Positions 1-7,220 of a stretch of DNA of 35,776 nucleotides are shown here, piece by piece. Source of the DNA: a virus; IMG/VR virus record IMGVR_UViG_3300021354_000017, positions 1 to 35,776 of that record, one strand, 5' to 3'. Within the stretch, counting starts at the first letter, position 1, and every line of letters starts with the position of its first letter. The notes under the pieces are model-generated. The model ran no database searches. It saw only the letters and a program-made list of their open reading frames with translations, and had not been told where the DNA came from. Position numbers and translations under genes: made by a program.

Positions 1-57
1 GTTACCGAAGTTTGTTACCAGTAGTGTTATCGGAGAAAAGAAAGAGAGAAAAAGATA
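1..57. repeat. Iteron-like repeats at left end (probable origin, left half)
   Basis: Three copies of a GTTACC-type motif occur: GTTACCGAA at 1-9, GTTACCA at 14-20 and GTTATCGG at 26-33. The same motif is tandemly repeated at the right end of the window (35652-35678) and downstream of the primase/helicase gene. If the molecule is circular, the two clusters are contiguous and form one iteron array. This is inference from motif recurrence; circularity cannot be proven here. Confidence 0.5.
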
Positions 58-159
58 ATGTTAAAAGCAATCGAAACGCACTACAACGGGTATAGATTTA
101 GAAGTCGGTTGGAAGCTAGATGGGCGCCGGCGAACAAATCAAGCGCGGTATGGTGCTAG
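58..159 (+). pseudogene. Truncated RSRLEARW-type phage protein
   Basis: A 33-residue reading frame begins at ATG 58 behind a purine-rich stretch. Residues 5-22 read ETHYNGYRFRSRLEARWA, the hallmark start of a protein family common in phages and plasmids, whose members usually continue for more than 100 residues (typically AVFFDAL... after RSRLEARW). Here the match stops after the Trp-Ala pair and the frame closes 11 residues later at TAG. The break falls at the octamer GCGCCGGC (124-131), which is also where the amidase fragment at 26713 breaks. Most likely a remnant after deletion or recombination. Family recognition is from memory of the motif. Confidence 0.55.
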
Positions 160-242
160 TAATCAATTCACAAGAGCCATCGCAAGTAAAGCTATACGAG
201 ACGTTCTATGACGAAGTTCTTATGGCTAGTGAGTTTTGCTAG
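120..242 (+). CDS. Possible 40-residue hypothetical protein
   Basis: ATG at 120 opens a frame overlapping the broken gene at 58 in another frame, preceded by GGAAG at a usable distance. The product is small and charged (EQIKRG near the start, KLYETFYDEV near the end) and ends just before the terminator at 269. I do not recognise it. It may be the 3' end of another gene joined here at the GCGCCGGC breakpoint rather than a gene in its own right. Confidence 0.25.
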   Translation: MGAGEQIKRGMVLVINSQEPSQVKLYETFYDEVLMASEFC

Positions 243-268
243 GGTTATAGCCTTAAAGGGCGCTGTAG

Positions 269-303
269 ATACCCGCGTTGCTTGCAGCATACGCGGGTAT
301 TTT
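269..303 (+). terminator. Intrinsic terminator upstream of the ParB-like gene
   Basis: Perfect 9-bp stem ATACCCGCG (269-277) / CGCGGGTAT (292-300), followed by TTT. It insulates the packaging operon from transcription arriving through the origin region. Confidence 0.7.
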
Positions 304-328
304 CATTCTCGCAGAGAGTTGGTATAAT
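300..328 (+). promoter_or_regulatory. Promoter of the packaging operon, leaderless type
   Basis: TTTTCA (300-305), a 17-bp spacer and a perfect TATAAT (323-328) preceded by TGG, giving an extended -10. The expected start point, about seven bases after the -10, coincides with the A of the ATG at 335. No Shine-Dalgarno lies between, so the message is probably leaderless. The same geometry recurs at 31185-31220. Confidence 0.6.
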
Positions 329-334
329 TAGATT

Positions 335-850
335 ATGACAAAAGAAAACTGGAAAAATCGAATAGTCGGATATGGTGAAGAAAAGCCCGACCAGCTTTTA
401 GCTAATCCGCTTAACTTTAGGGTACACCCTGCAAACCAGCAAAGCGCGTTAGAGGGCGTGTTGAATGAAGTCGGTTGGGTTACTGAGGTAATCGTAAACC
501 AAACCACTAACACCTTGATTGATGGTCACTTGCGAGTGGCGTTAGCGATGCGCCGTAACGAGAAAACTATACCCGTCAAGTATGTTGAGTTGTCGCCAGA
601 AGAAGAAAAGCTAATCCTAGCAACCTTTGACCCGATTAGCGCACTAGCCACCACCGATAATACAAAGCTAGACGAACTGTTACAAGATATAAGCAGCAGT
701 GAGCAGGGCGTACAAGAGTTGTTAGCTAAAATGGCTGAGGATGCGGGAATTGTGCCGCCGGATGTTGACTTCAAAGAATACGATGAAACGGTAGAAAACG
801 AAGTTGAATATAACGAATGTCCAGAATGCGGGCATAAGTGGGCTAAGTAA
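335..850 (+). CDS. ParB-like nuclease-domain protein with C-terminal Cys pair
   Basis: 171 residues. The N-terminal two thirds has the ParB/sulfiredoxin-fold pattern of phage 'ParB N-terminal domain' proteins: an LxxNPxN-like segment near residue 25, a VGWVTEVIVN strand and the IDGHLRVALA motif around residues 63-72. The C-terminus has a CPECGHKWAK half zinc ribbon. In phages such proteins sit beside DNA methyltransferases and terminases, as here, and act in DNA modification or packaging rather than plasmid partition; no ParA is present. The start is ATG 335, directly under the extended -10 promoter and without a ribosome binding site. The gene overlaps the methyltransferase frame, suggesting coupled translation. 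Confidence 0.8.
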   Translation: MTKENWKNRIVGYGEEKPDQLLANPLNFRVHPANQQSALEGVLNEVGWVTEVIVNQTTNTLIDGHLRVALAMRRNEKTIPVKYVELSPEEEKLILATFDPISALATTDNTKLDELLQDISSSEQGVQELLAKMAEDAGIVPPDVDFKEYDETVENEVEYNECPECGHKWAK

Positions 851-1886
851 ATATCAGCAAATTTTAGAGGATGCGTGGCAAAAGCATTTATCACCTCGCG
901 ATGAAAACGCGCCAACCGTGATTAGCACTTTTGCCGGGTGTGGCGGTAGTTCGCTTGGTTATAGCATATCCGGGTTTAGGGAGGTGTTGGCGGTAGAATG
1001 GGATGATAACGCAGTAGCAACCTTTAAGCTAAATTTCCCGGATGTGCCTGTTTATCACGGTGATATTGCTAAATTATCGGTTGGACAGGTTCTACAGATG
1101 ACCGGATTAAAAGTTGGTGAGCTTGATGTATTTGACGGTTCTCCACCTTGTCAGGGATTTAGCACATCCGGGAAAAGGCAAATGGACGATCCGCGTAACC
1201 AGCTTTTTAGGGAGTATGTAAGATTGCTCAGAGGATTACAGCCTAAAGTATTCGTAATGGAAAACGTTTCAGGGATGGTCAAGGGTAAGATGAAATTAGT
1301 CTTTGCTGAAATACTCCGGGAATTAAAAGCAAGTGGGTATAGGGTATCTGCAAGGCTACTAAACGCAATGTATTTTAATGTTCCGCAATCAAGAGAACGA
1401 ATGATATTTATCGGAGTTAGAGAGGATTTAGGGATTGAACCGAGTCATCCGAGAGCGGTTAGTAAACCTCTCACACCAAAAGAGGCTTTTATAAATGTTG
1501 TTTTTGAGGAACCTGTAAAATTATCAGAATGGATGTATAACGCGGCACATTTAATGCACGCGGGTAATTATAGCCAAATTCATGCTGGCAAAGCTTTTTT
1601 GAAAGAAAAAGGCAATTTAAGCGGGCATATGAATACCAAATTATTATCTAATGACAGGGTAAGTTGTACTATTCCAAAAACGGAATTACCCACTAGCTTA
1701 ATCATACATCCAGATAAAGATAGGAGATTGACTATACCAGAGATAATGAGGCTATTCAGTTTCCCCGATTCCTTTTCAATGTACGGTTTGCGTAACGATA
1801 AATTTATGAGACTAGGCAACAGCGTACCGCCATTATTAATGGCTTCTATATCCGGGCATATCCGAAAAGAAATACTAAGCAAATGA
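804..1886 (+). CDS. C5 cytosine DNA methyltransferase
   Basis: Transfers methyl groups from S-adenosylmethionine to cytosine C5 in DNA, probably shielding phage DNA from host restriction. Visible motifs in order: motif I FAGCGGSSLGY (about residue 43), motif IV PPCQGFS with the catalytic Cys (about 114), motif VI ENV, motif VIII QSRERMIFIG and motif X GNSVPP near the C-terminus. Length (360 residues) is normal for a compact phage enzyme. The start is uncertain: TTG 804 overlaps the previous gene by 47 bases with no clear ribosome site; GTG 918 would begin just before motif I. The 3' end overlaps the next ATG (ATGA), so it is translated as part of the packaging operon. No cognate restriction endonuclease is present. 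Confidence 0.93.
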   Translation: MNITNVQNAGISGLSKYQQILEDAWQKHLSPRDENAPTVISTFAGCGGSSLGYSISGFREVLAVEWDDNAVATFKLNFPDVPVYHGDIAKLSVGQVLQMTGLKVGELDVFDGSPPCQGFSTSGKRQMDDPRNQLFREYVRLLRGLQPKVFVMENVSGMVKGKMKLVFAEILRELKASGYRVSARLLNAMYFNVPQSRERMIFIGVREDLGIEPSHPRAVSKPLTPKEAFINVVFEEPVKLSEWMYNAAHLMHAGNYSQIHAGKAFLKEKGNLSGHMNTKLLSNDRVSCTIPKTELPTSLIIHPDKDRRLTIPEIMRLFSFPDSFSMYGLRNDKFMRLGNSVPPLLMASISGHIRKEILSK

Positions 1887-2302
1887 TTAAAAATAAATCT
1901 GACAAGGTAGAATCGGCAAAACGAGTACAAGCGGTTTACTACTTAATCTTGACCGGATATACCTATAGTCAGATTGTTCAAAATGCTTCATCGCAATGGA
2001 AAATAACCGAACGGCAAGCTGCTGATTACATAGCCAAAGCAAGGGCATTGATAAACGCAGCTGCTAATCAGGATATGGCAGAAGCGTGGGCGGAAACTGT
2101 GCAACGCCTCCGAGAGCTTCAAAAAGACGCTGCAAAAGAAAAGGATAGAAAAGGCGAAGTCGAGATATTAAAAGAGACTAGCAAGCTAAGAGGGCTTTAC
2201 CCTGCAGAAAAGCGCGATGTAAAAGTATCATTCGAGAAAATGACAGATGCTGAAATTATCCAATTTATCACGCGAAAAGTTGATAGCGATAGCGGAGCTT
2301 AA
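1883..2302 (+). CDS. terS: Terminase small subunit (probable)
   Basis: 139 residues beginning at an ATGA overlap with the methyltransferase. The N-terminal half looks helical with an HTH-like stretch (TYSQIVQNAS...ITERQAADYI), followed by a long charged helical region (residues 60-100) typical of the oligomerisation core of small terminases. Its position directly before the large subunit, with a 56-base overlap, supports the role: recognising packaging sites on concatemeric DNA and regulating the large subunit. Sequence similarity is weak, so the call rests mostly on position, size and helical pattern. Confidence 0.7.
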   Translation: MIKNKSDKVESAKRVQAVYYLILTGYTYSQIVQNASSQWKITERQAADYIAKARALINAAANQDMAEAWAETVQRLRELQKDAAKEKDRKGEVEILKETSKLRGLYPAEKRDVKVSFEKMTDAEIIQFITRKVDSDSGA

Positions 2303-3695
2303 AAAACGGGGTGTAGATATTACCCCGTTTTTAGAGCCTGAAAAGCCTGTCATTACCGACCCTGTGGAATGGATTGAAACAAACTTCCTAATCCCCGAAG
2401 GCGATGGAAGGCTGCATCTTGACGGTGATTATCGGTCGCGTTGCTTATGCGAAATACTAGCAACAGATAGCGAAGGTAATTTTAAATATTCGACTGTGCT
2501 TTGGGGAGACATAAAAAAGTCAGCTAAGTCCACAATCGCTGGAGCGGTAGCAGCGTGGTTTTGCAATCGTCAAGAGTGGGCGAGTGTTAAGGTTGTAGCG
2601 AACGACCTAAAGCAAGCCGATAGCCGAGAGGCTTATTACTTGCGCCGGGCTATCCAACTCAATCCCGAATGGGCTGCTACCACCACACAACGGGGCTATA
2701 CAATCGAGTGGTCTAACGGTAGTCGGATTGAAGCTATACCAGTTGACCCCAAAGGGGAGGCTGGTGGTAATGATGATTTGGTAATCTTTACCGAGTTATG
2801 GGCGGCTAAGCATCAAGCGGCTCAGCAAATGTGGACAGAGCTTACATTGAGTCCGACAAAGTTCGGTAAATCTATGCGTTGGGTTGAAACATACGCCGGG
2901 TTTGTGGGCGAGTCGCCGCTACTCGAAAGATTGTATAAACAGGGCGTTGTCGAGGGGCGTAAACTGTGGGATGATCTGCCCGTTTGGGTAAACGATAGCG
3001 CGAGACTTTTTTGCCTGTGGAACGAAGAACCTAGATTAAGCTGGCAAACTGAGGAGTACTACAACCAAGAAGCCGCAACTCTAATCCCTGAAGAATTCGA
3101 TAGAGTGCATCGTAACCGATGGGGTCAATCAACAAGCGCGTTTGTATCTGCTCAGTGGTGGCAAGATTGCAAGGTTGATGCCCTGCCCGAAATGCGCCCT
3201 AACGAAAAGATGGTAATCGGGGTTGATGCGGCGGTATCAGGCGACTGCTTTGCAATCGTTGGAGTTTCGAGAATGGCAGATAAACGCTTCGCTATTCGAT
3301 TTGTTGAAGTGATATATCCCCCTAAAGGTGGTAAGATTGACTTCGATATACCAAAGCAAATATTGATAGACCAGAAGCCTAAGACGTGGGAATTTGTTTA
3401 TGACCCTTACCAGTTACACAGTATGGCAACTGATCTTTACAAAAAGGGATATAACATCAATCCATTTGAGCAGGGTGCAAAGCGGTTAGTAGGAGACAAG
3501 CTACTACACGACTTAATCCGCAATCAGCAAATCGTTTATGACAATACCTATCCTGAACTATCAAAACACATTTTAGCGGCAAACAAAAAAGAAGAGGGCG
3601 ACCAAAAGCTACGCATAGTCAAGCGTGGTGACGGCTCGCATATTGACGCGGCGGTAGCTTGTGCTATGGCTTGCTTAACGCTATCGGAGTATTAA
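2247..3695 (+). CDS. terL: Terminase large subunit (packaging ATPase/nuclease)
   Basis: 482 residues. The ATPase domain has a deviant Walker A (GDIKKSAKS, about residue 87), a Walker B with catalytic acid (DDLVIFTELW, about 175) and a coupling motif region (VETYAGFVGES, about 215). The nuclease domain starts near 322 with VIGVDAAVSGDC; acidic residues in FVYDPYQ (about 385) and SHIDAAVA (about 464) fit the RNase H-fold metal site. The enzyme pumps DNA into the prohead at the portal and cuts the concatemer. The start at ATG 2247 lies inside the small subunit gene; an internal start is possible, but the N-terminal sequence appears genuine. Confidence 0.92.
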   Translation: MLKLSNLSREKLIAIAELKKRGVDITPFLEPEKPVITDPVEWIETNFLIPEGDGRLHLDGDYRSRCLCEILATDSEGNFKYSTVLWGDIKKSAKSTIAGAVAAWFCNRQEWASVKVVANDLKQADSREAYYLRRAIQLNPEWAATTTQRGYTIEWSNGSRIEAIPVDPKGEAGGNDDLVIFTELWAAKHQAAQQMWTELTLSPTKFGKSMRWVETYAGFVGESPLLERLYKQGVVEGRKLWDDLPVWVNDSARLFCLWNEEPRLSWQTEEYYNQEAATLIPEEFDRVHRNRWGQSTSAFVSAQWWQDCKVDALPEMRPNEKMVIGVDAAVSGDCFAIVGVSRMADKRFAIRFVEVIYPPKGGKIDFDIPKQILIDQKPKTWEFVYDPYQLHSMATDLYKKGYNINPFEQGAKRLVGDKLLHDLIRNQQIVYDNTYPELSKHILAANKKEEGDQKLRIVKRGDGSHIDAAVACAMACLTLSEY

Positions 3696-3698
3696 AAA

Positions 3699-5141
3699 AT
3701 GAATGAGGGATTATACACCGCCACAAAAACTGTGACGGAGGGAGACAAACCGGGCAGCATTTATTATCTAGCAGTACGAACCGCACCCGCCTTGTTTGGT
3801 GGTAGACCATACTTATTACCCGGTTTACTACCGCCTTCAATACCTTCGTTTTGGACCCCCCTATCTGACTTTGTGCTGTATGAAACAACCAAGTTTGATA
3901 GCCTCTGGGCGAGTGCAATCAGGATAGCGGTAGCTAAAATCCAATCGGCAGCGTGGGAAATTGGCGGTGATAAATCAAATGTAAAGAACCGTTATCATGA
4001 GTTATTGACGCACCCATCCCGCAACCAGACGTGGCGGTCTTTTATCTCAAGAGTAGCGCGGGATTATATGCTTACAGATAACGGCGCGTTTGTCGAAGTA
4101 GAGCGGGCGAGTACCGCCAGTGGCAGCCGGATAACAGGTCTGTACAATTTGGATAGTCGGCGATGTACAAGAACAGGCGACCCAGATGTCCCCATATTGT
4201 ACATGGATAGCCGTAACGAGATGCACGAGCTGAAGGATTATCAAGTCATAGATTTATCAGATAACCCCGACACAGGGCAGCAAGCGTTTGGTGTTGGCGA
4301 GTGTGCCGCGAGGCGGGCATACCCTACAATCCGGCGTATGAATGCTATGAATCAGTTTCTGGTAGAAAAGCTAACAGGGGCGAAACCGCTGGCAATAGAT
4401 TTCATAACTGGCATAGCAGAGGACCAATTACAAAACGCTTTATCTAGTCATCAAAACGAGAAGGCGGCGGAAGGAGCAGTCAGTTACATGGGTACAATCG
4501 TTGTGCCATTTATGCAGCGTGACGGCATTGGGCATACCAGAATACCGCTTGCCGAACTACCCGAACGTTTCGAGAGAAAAACAGAATGGGATATAGCGGT
4601 TCTGGAGTATTGCGCGGCGGTTGGCTTAGATACTCAAGATTTGCAACCAATGTCAGGGCAAGCGTTAGGCGCAGGGGCGCAATCGGCTATCTTAGATGAC
4701 AAGGAAAAGGGCAAAGGGGTAGAAGTACTAAAGCTCTCCATCGCTGATTTGATGCAGCATTACATTATGCCGGATGGCGTGACGTTCAACTTTACTGAAA
4801 CTGACCTGCGTGACCGCAAAGCCGAGTCCGAGATATATGCCACTTATGCCAATGCAAACTCGGCATTAGTGCAAAACGCGGGACTACCACTTGATAAGGC
4901 ACTAAACATTATGGTTGATGCAAACGTACTACCGCGTGAGTATTTGACCGGGGCGGACGCAACCAGCTTTGACACGGTTTCGGATACTGAAAAGCCGATG
5001 GACCTGCCAGCGCTTGATACCTCGACTGAGTTTGTCACTGCATTAGACCAAGTAGCAAGCAAGGCGCAAGGCAACGCTAAAACGCTGGTGGAAACCGAAC
5101 TTGATAAAGCAAAGGCACTGTTTGAAAGTCTTAAGCAATGA
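3699..5141 (+). CDS. Portal protein
   Basis: 480 residues, ATG 3699 three bases after the TerL stop. Portal-like features include the early segment about a pair of termini used at random (SLWASAIRIAVAKIQSAAWEI, 66-86), NRYHELLTHPSRNQTW (about 97-112), a middle part with DNGAFVEVERA and LYNLDSRRCTRTGDP, and a helical C-terminus. It forms the twelve-subunit ring at the head vertex used for DNA entry and tail attachment. The gene ends in an ATGA overlap with the minor head gene, the usual portal-MuF order. Confidence 0.88.
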   Translation: MNEGLYTATKTVTEGDKPGSIYYLAVRTAPALFGGRPYLLPGLLPPSIPSFWTPLSDFVLYETTKFDSLWASAIRIAVAKIQSAAWEIGGDKSNVKNRYHELLTHPSRNQTWRSFISRVARDYMLTDNGAFVEVERASTASGSRITGLYNLDSRRCTRTGDPDVPILYMDSRNEMHELKDYQVIDLSDNPDTGQQAFGVGECAARRAYPTIRRMNAMNQFLVEKLTGAKPLAIDFITGIAEDQLQNALSSHQNEKAAEGAVSYMGTIVVPFMQRDGIGHTRIPLAELPERFERKTEWDIAVLEYCAAVGLDTQDLQPMSGQALGAGAQSAILDDKEKGKGVEVLKLSIADLMQHYIMPDGVTFNFTETDLRDRKAESEIYATYANANSALVQNAGLPLDKALNIMVDANVLPREYLTGADATSFDTVSDTEKPMDLPALDTSTEFVTALDQVASKAQGNAKTLVETELDKAKALFESLKQ

Positions 5142-5689
5142 TTGACGACTTAATCACTCAACTAGCAAGCAAAATCAACGCGGCAAGCAAAGCACTAATG
5201 ACCGCGGGCATAGGCGCACTTCCGGGTTGGCAATCAGCGATTGAAGTCTTACTCGCGCGGTACTCACTTGCCGCAATGATGGTTGGCTTTGACCGCTCTG
5301 AGTTAAACCCGTTGGAAGTAGCGGCGGTTACAAAAGATGTTCAGGTGCAACTAAAATTCCTAGAGAACTTCAGGCTAGATATTCAGGAGTTGGGCGATTT
5401 CAAGGAAGGTTGGCTAGCACGGGCTGAGATGTATGCAGAAAGCATCGGGCTACCTTACGAACGCGGGAAGACCATGATGCTGCCGTTACCCGCCTTACCG
5501 CACGATGGAACTAGTCAATGCTTGACCCGATGCCGATGCAAGTTTGACATCGTCACGTTTGACGACACAGCCGGAAATTACGATGCTTACTGGAGGCTGG
5601 GAGCAACGGAAACACATTGTCAGCAATGTAAGCAAAGGGCGGTTGATTGGTCTCCAATCAAAATACGTGGCGGGGAGTTGCAATTATGA
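5138..5689 (+). CDS. Minor head protein, MuF-like
   Basis: 183 residues with a helical N-terminal half and a C-terminal module in which PALPHDGTSQCLTRCRC is followed by YWRLGATETHCQQCK and a final RGGEL. This Cys-rich ending, with C-x3-C-x-C then H-C-x2-C, is characteristic of minor head proteins encoded right after the portal in many actinophages and Chloroflexota prophages. It is expected to sit inside the head near the portal and assist assembly. Overlaps both neighbours by four bases. Confidence 0.75.
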   Translation: MIDDLITQLASKINAASKALMTAGIGALPGWQSAIEVLLARYSLAAMMVGFDRSELNPLEVAAVTKDVQVQLKFLENFRLDIQELGDFKEGWLARAEMYAESIGLPYERGKTMMLPLPALPHDGTSQCLTRCRCKFDIVTFDDTAGNYDAYWRLGATETHCQQCKQRAVDWSPIKIRGGELQL

Positions 5690-6162
5690 ACATAACAGCA
5701 AAAGTTGACATACCAAAAGACTTGCTGGGAACAGCGGAGATGAAAACCGCTATTAGCAATGCGCTAAAAGGGGCTGCGTTAGGGGTGCAGAACGATATGC
5801 GGGTTACTACTCAAACATGGAATCACAAGCCCGACTTTAAGATTACCAAAGATAGCGACTGGAAATACACCGTTGGCACAGATGACACGATTTACGGATA
5901 TGTGAATAATGGAACACCACCTCATAAAATCTACCCGGTACACGCCAAGATGCTACGTTTTATGACGGGCGGGTTTCAAGCGAAAACGCAACCTGGCGTG
6001 ATAGGCAGTACAGCAGGAAGTCAGGGCAGCACAGAGGTAATGGCACATGCGGTAAATCATCCCGGTACTGAGGCACGTAAGTTTGACGAGGTGATTTTAA
6101 AGAAGTGGGATGACGAACTGCCTAAAATCTTGCAACGGGCGGTAGATAGTTTGATGAAATGA
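5686..6162 (+). CDS. HK97 gp10-like neck/tail completion protein
   Basis: 158 residues from ATG 5686, chosen because it overlaps the previous stop (ATGA) and follows GGGGAG at 5672-5677. Upstream in-frame codons exist but lack support. The pattern GTPPHKIYPVHAKMLRF in the middle and HPGTEARKFDEVI near the end is the recurring signature of HK97-gp10 and related tail-completion proteins, which join head to tail or cap the tail. The gene is small and basic, as usual for this family. Confidence 0.72.
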   Translation: MNITAKVDIPKDLLGTAEMKTAISNALKGAALGVQNDMRVTTQTWNHKPDFKITKDSDWKYTVGTDDTIYGYVNNGTPPHKIYPVHAKMLRFMTGGFQAKTQPGVIGSTAGSQGSTEVMAHAVNHPGTEARKFDEVILKKWDDELPKILQRAVDSLMK

Positions 6163-6371
6163 TTAATATAATTCTTACAAACGCTGAAAAGGCTATGCTA
6201 CTACTCCGGGAGTTTTTATCTAGTTGCGGATATGCCACTATGCTTGCAGACCGCTATTACTGTATTTTTTGTGGTCAGCGGATTGAAGCAGACGACTTGA
6301 ACACACCGAACGAAATACATCCTCCGGAGTGTTTCGTTGGAAAGGCTAGGGACATTTGCCAATCGAATTGA
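6159..6371 (+). CDS. Small zinc-ribbon-like protein
   Basis: 70 residues, ATGA overlap with the gp10-like gene. It carries a CIFCGQRIEADDL knuckle and a PPECFVGKARDIC segment, giving two Cys pairs that could bind one zinc ion. No family recognised. Reading-frame coupling and codon use like its neighbours support expression. Confidence 0.55.
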   Translation: MINIILTNAEKAMLLLREFLSSCGYATMLADRYYCIFCGQRIEADDLNTPNEIHPPECFVGKARDICQSN

Positions 6372-6538
6372 AGGAAGTCAGGTGTAAGCATTGCCAAACC
6401 CTGCTTTGCTACTACTGTGATGATGGGCTTTGTTTGGGAAATGTTTTGATTGAGAAAACTGTAACTATTACTTGCCTATGTTGCGGATATGTTTTGACTT
6501 GGTATTCTTGTGTATCTAAAATTAATGTGCTAAAATAA
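6356..6538 (+). CDS. Com-like zinc finger miniprotein
   Basis: 60 residues with a TTG start at 6356 behind GGGA, overlapping the previous gene. The layout ELKEVRCKHCQTLLC ... VTITCLCCGYVL is that of the Mu Com family: an RCxxC knuckle, a short insert and a TxxCxxCG knuckle. Mu Com is an RNA-binding activator of translation of the mom modification gene. Here no mom gene is visible, so any target is unknown; the adjacent DNA methyltransferase could be one. An alternative start is TTG 6368. Confidence 0.55.
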   Translation: MPIELKEVRCKHCQTLLCYYCDDGLCLGNVLIEKTVTITCLCCGYVLTWYSCVSKINVLK

Positions 6539-6543
6539 AAAGG

Positions 6544-6573
6544 TATCAGGCGATGCAGTCAACATCCCTGATA
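6544..6573. other. Stem-loop after the Com-like gene
   Basis: TATCAGG plus GATG (6544-6555, one bulged C) pairs with CATC plus CCTGATA (6563-6573). There is no T run, so it is either a Rho-dependent end, a processing site or an mRNA-protecting hairpin at the end of the packaging operon. The rest of the 170-base gap is AT-rich with no recognisable gene. Confidence 0.4.
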
Positions 6574-6708
6574 GCGGCAATTCCCTTAATTCGCAGGTCA
6601 GGGCGATTACAAAATGATTATACCACGTAACCAATCCCAACAAAATCATAAAAAGAATAATCGCAACTTAACCGCAAACGCGGGTATTTTTTTGTTAGGA
6701 GAAAAGCA

Positions 6709-7062
6709 ATGGAGCAATTAGAGTTAGATGAAACAGGACAATTACTTGCATGTGAGCAGGTTATTGAGCGCGGCTTACAAACCTTTTACGCGGTTGGGGA
6801 TGCCTTAGCCCATATCCGAGAGAGTAGGCTTTATCGGGCTAAATATGCCACTTTTGAAGAATATTGTCAGGATAGATGGTGCTCGGCGGCGGTTCGCGGT
6901 GCAGGTAAAACTCTATCGCCTTTTAGCTCTAACCATTGTTCGCAAATCCGTAAGCTTTACGGCACGGGCAAATGGTCACAAGAAAAGCTGGCTAAGAAGT
7001 TTAGGACTGACCAATCACAAATTAGCCGGGTGGTTAATCATGTAATTCATAAAGCGGGGTGA
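6709..7062 (+). CDS. Chimeric DNA-binding protein (DUF3102-like N-terminus, HTH C-terminus)
   Basis: 117 residues with a good ribosome site (AGGAG at 6698-6702). Residues 15-57 (CEQVIERGLQTFYAVGDALA... FEEYCQDRW) match a region found in longer plasmid and phage replication or partition proteins. The second half (KLYGTGKWSQEKLAKKFRTD then QSQISRVVNH) is a helix-turn-helix of the kind found at the end of HNH or AP2-type phage proteins. The joint lies at DRWCSAAVRG. It probably binds DNA and could regulate the capsid operon that follows. Function not established. Confidence 0.6.
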   Translation: MEQLELDETGQLLACEQVIERGLQTFYAVGDALAHIRESRLYRAKYATFEEYCQDRWCSAAVRGAGKTLSPFSSNHCSQIRKLYGTGKWSQEKLAKKFRTDQSQISRVVNHVIHKAG

Positions 7063-7083
7063 GCATGTCAATGACCTCCTCGA

Positions 7084-7112
7084 TTGCAACGAAAAAGATA
7101 ATATGATAGTAT
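7084..7112 (+). promoter_or_regulatory. Candidate promoter of capsid operon
   Basis: TTGCAA (7084-7089), a 17-bp spacer and TAGTAT (7107-7112). The expected start point is near 7119, giving a leader of about 100 bases that contains two hairpins and a terminator before the gene at 7221. Confidence 0.4.
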
Positions 7113-7118
7113 TATGTT

Positions 7119-7220
7119 GAAATGAAATAAACATTGCTGAGGCAAGCACTACGCTTGCGTTTCCGAGATGAGCATCCGGTCAGATTGACCAATGGGTGCT
7201 TTTTTAATACAAGGTTTGCA
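7119..7220 (+). promoter_or_regulatory. Structured leader with attenuator-like architecture
   Basis: First hairpin GCAAGC/GCTTGC at 7142-7158 with loop ACTAC. Then a terminator hairpin at 7172-7199 with T run, then AAGG (7211-7214) and ATG 7221. The order promoter, hairpin, terminator, ribosome site is that of riboswitches and attenuators. I do not recognise a known riboswitch class. A plain terminator for upstream read-through is the simpler alternative. Confidence 0.4.
7172..7205 (+). terminator. Intrinsic terminator before the protease-scaffold gene
   Basis: GCATCC pairs with GGGTGC (7172-7177 / 7194-7199, with a G-T pair) and the inner GGTCA pairs with TGACC around a three-base loop. Six T residues follow. 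It ends only 15 bases before the next start codon. Confidence 0.65.

Noticed and set aside
335-850. ParB-like protein as part of a plasmid partition system
   Set aside because: No ParA-type ATPase and no parS-like repeats near it; the type is the phage DNA-modification/packaging neighbour.
526-915. Minus-strand open frame opposite the ParB-like gene and methyltransferase start
   Set aside because: It mirrors two well-supported genes, lacks a ribosome site and has the low-complexity Ser-rich composition usual of antisense frames.
6661-6690. Terminator formed by the CGCGGGTATTTTTTT run before the gene at 6709
   Set aside because: The T run is good, but the upstream half of a stem is only four or five pairs; too weak to call.
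6845-7045. Plus-strand frame overlapping the chimeric DNA-binding gene
   Set aside because: Shadow of the main frame; the main frame has the HTH pattern and the ribosome site.
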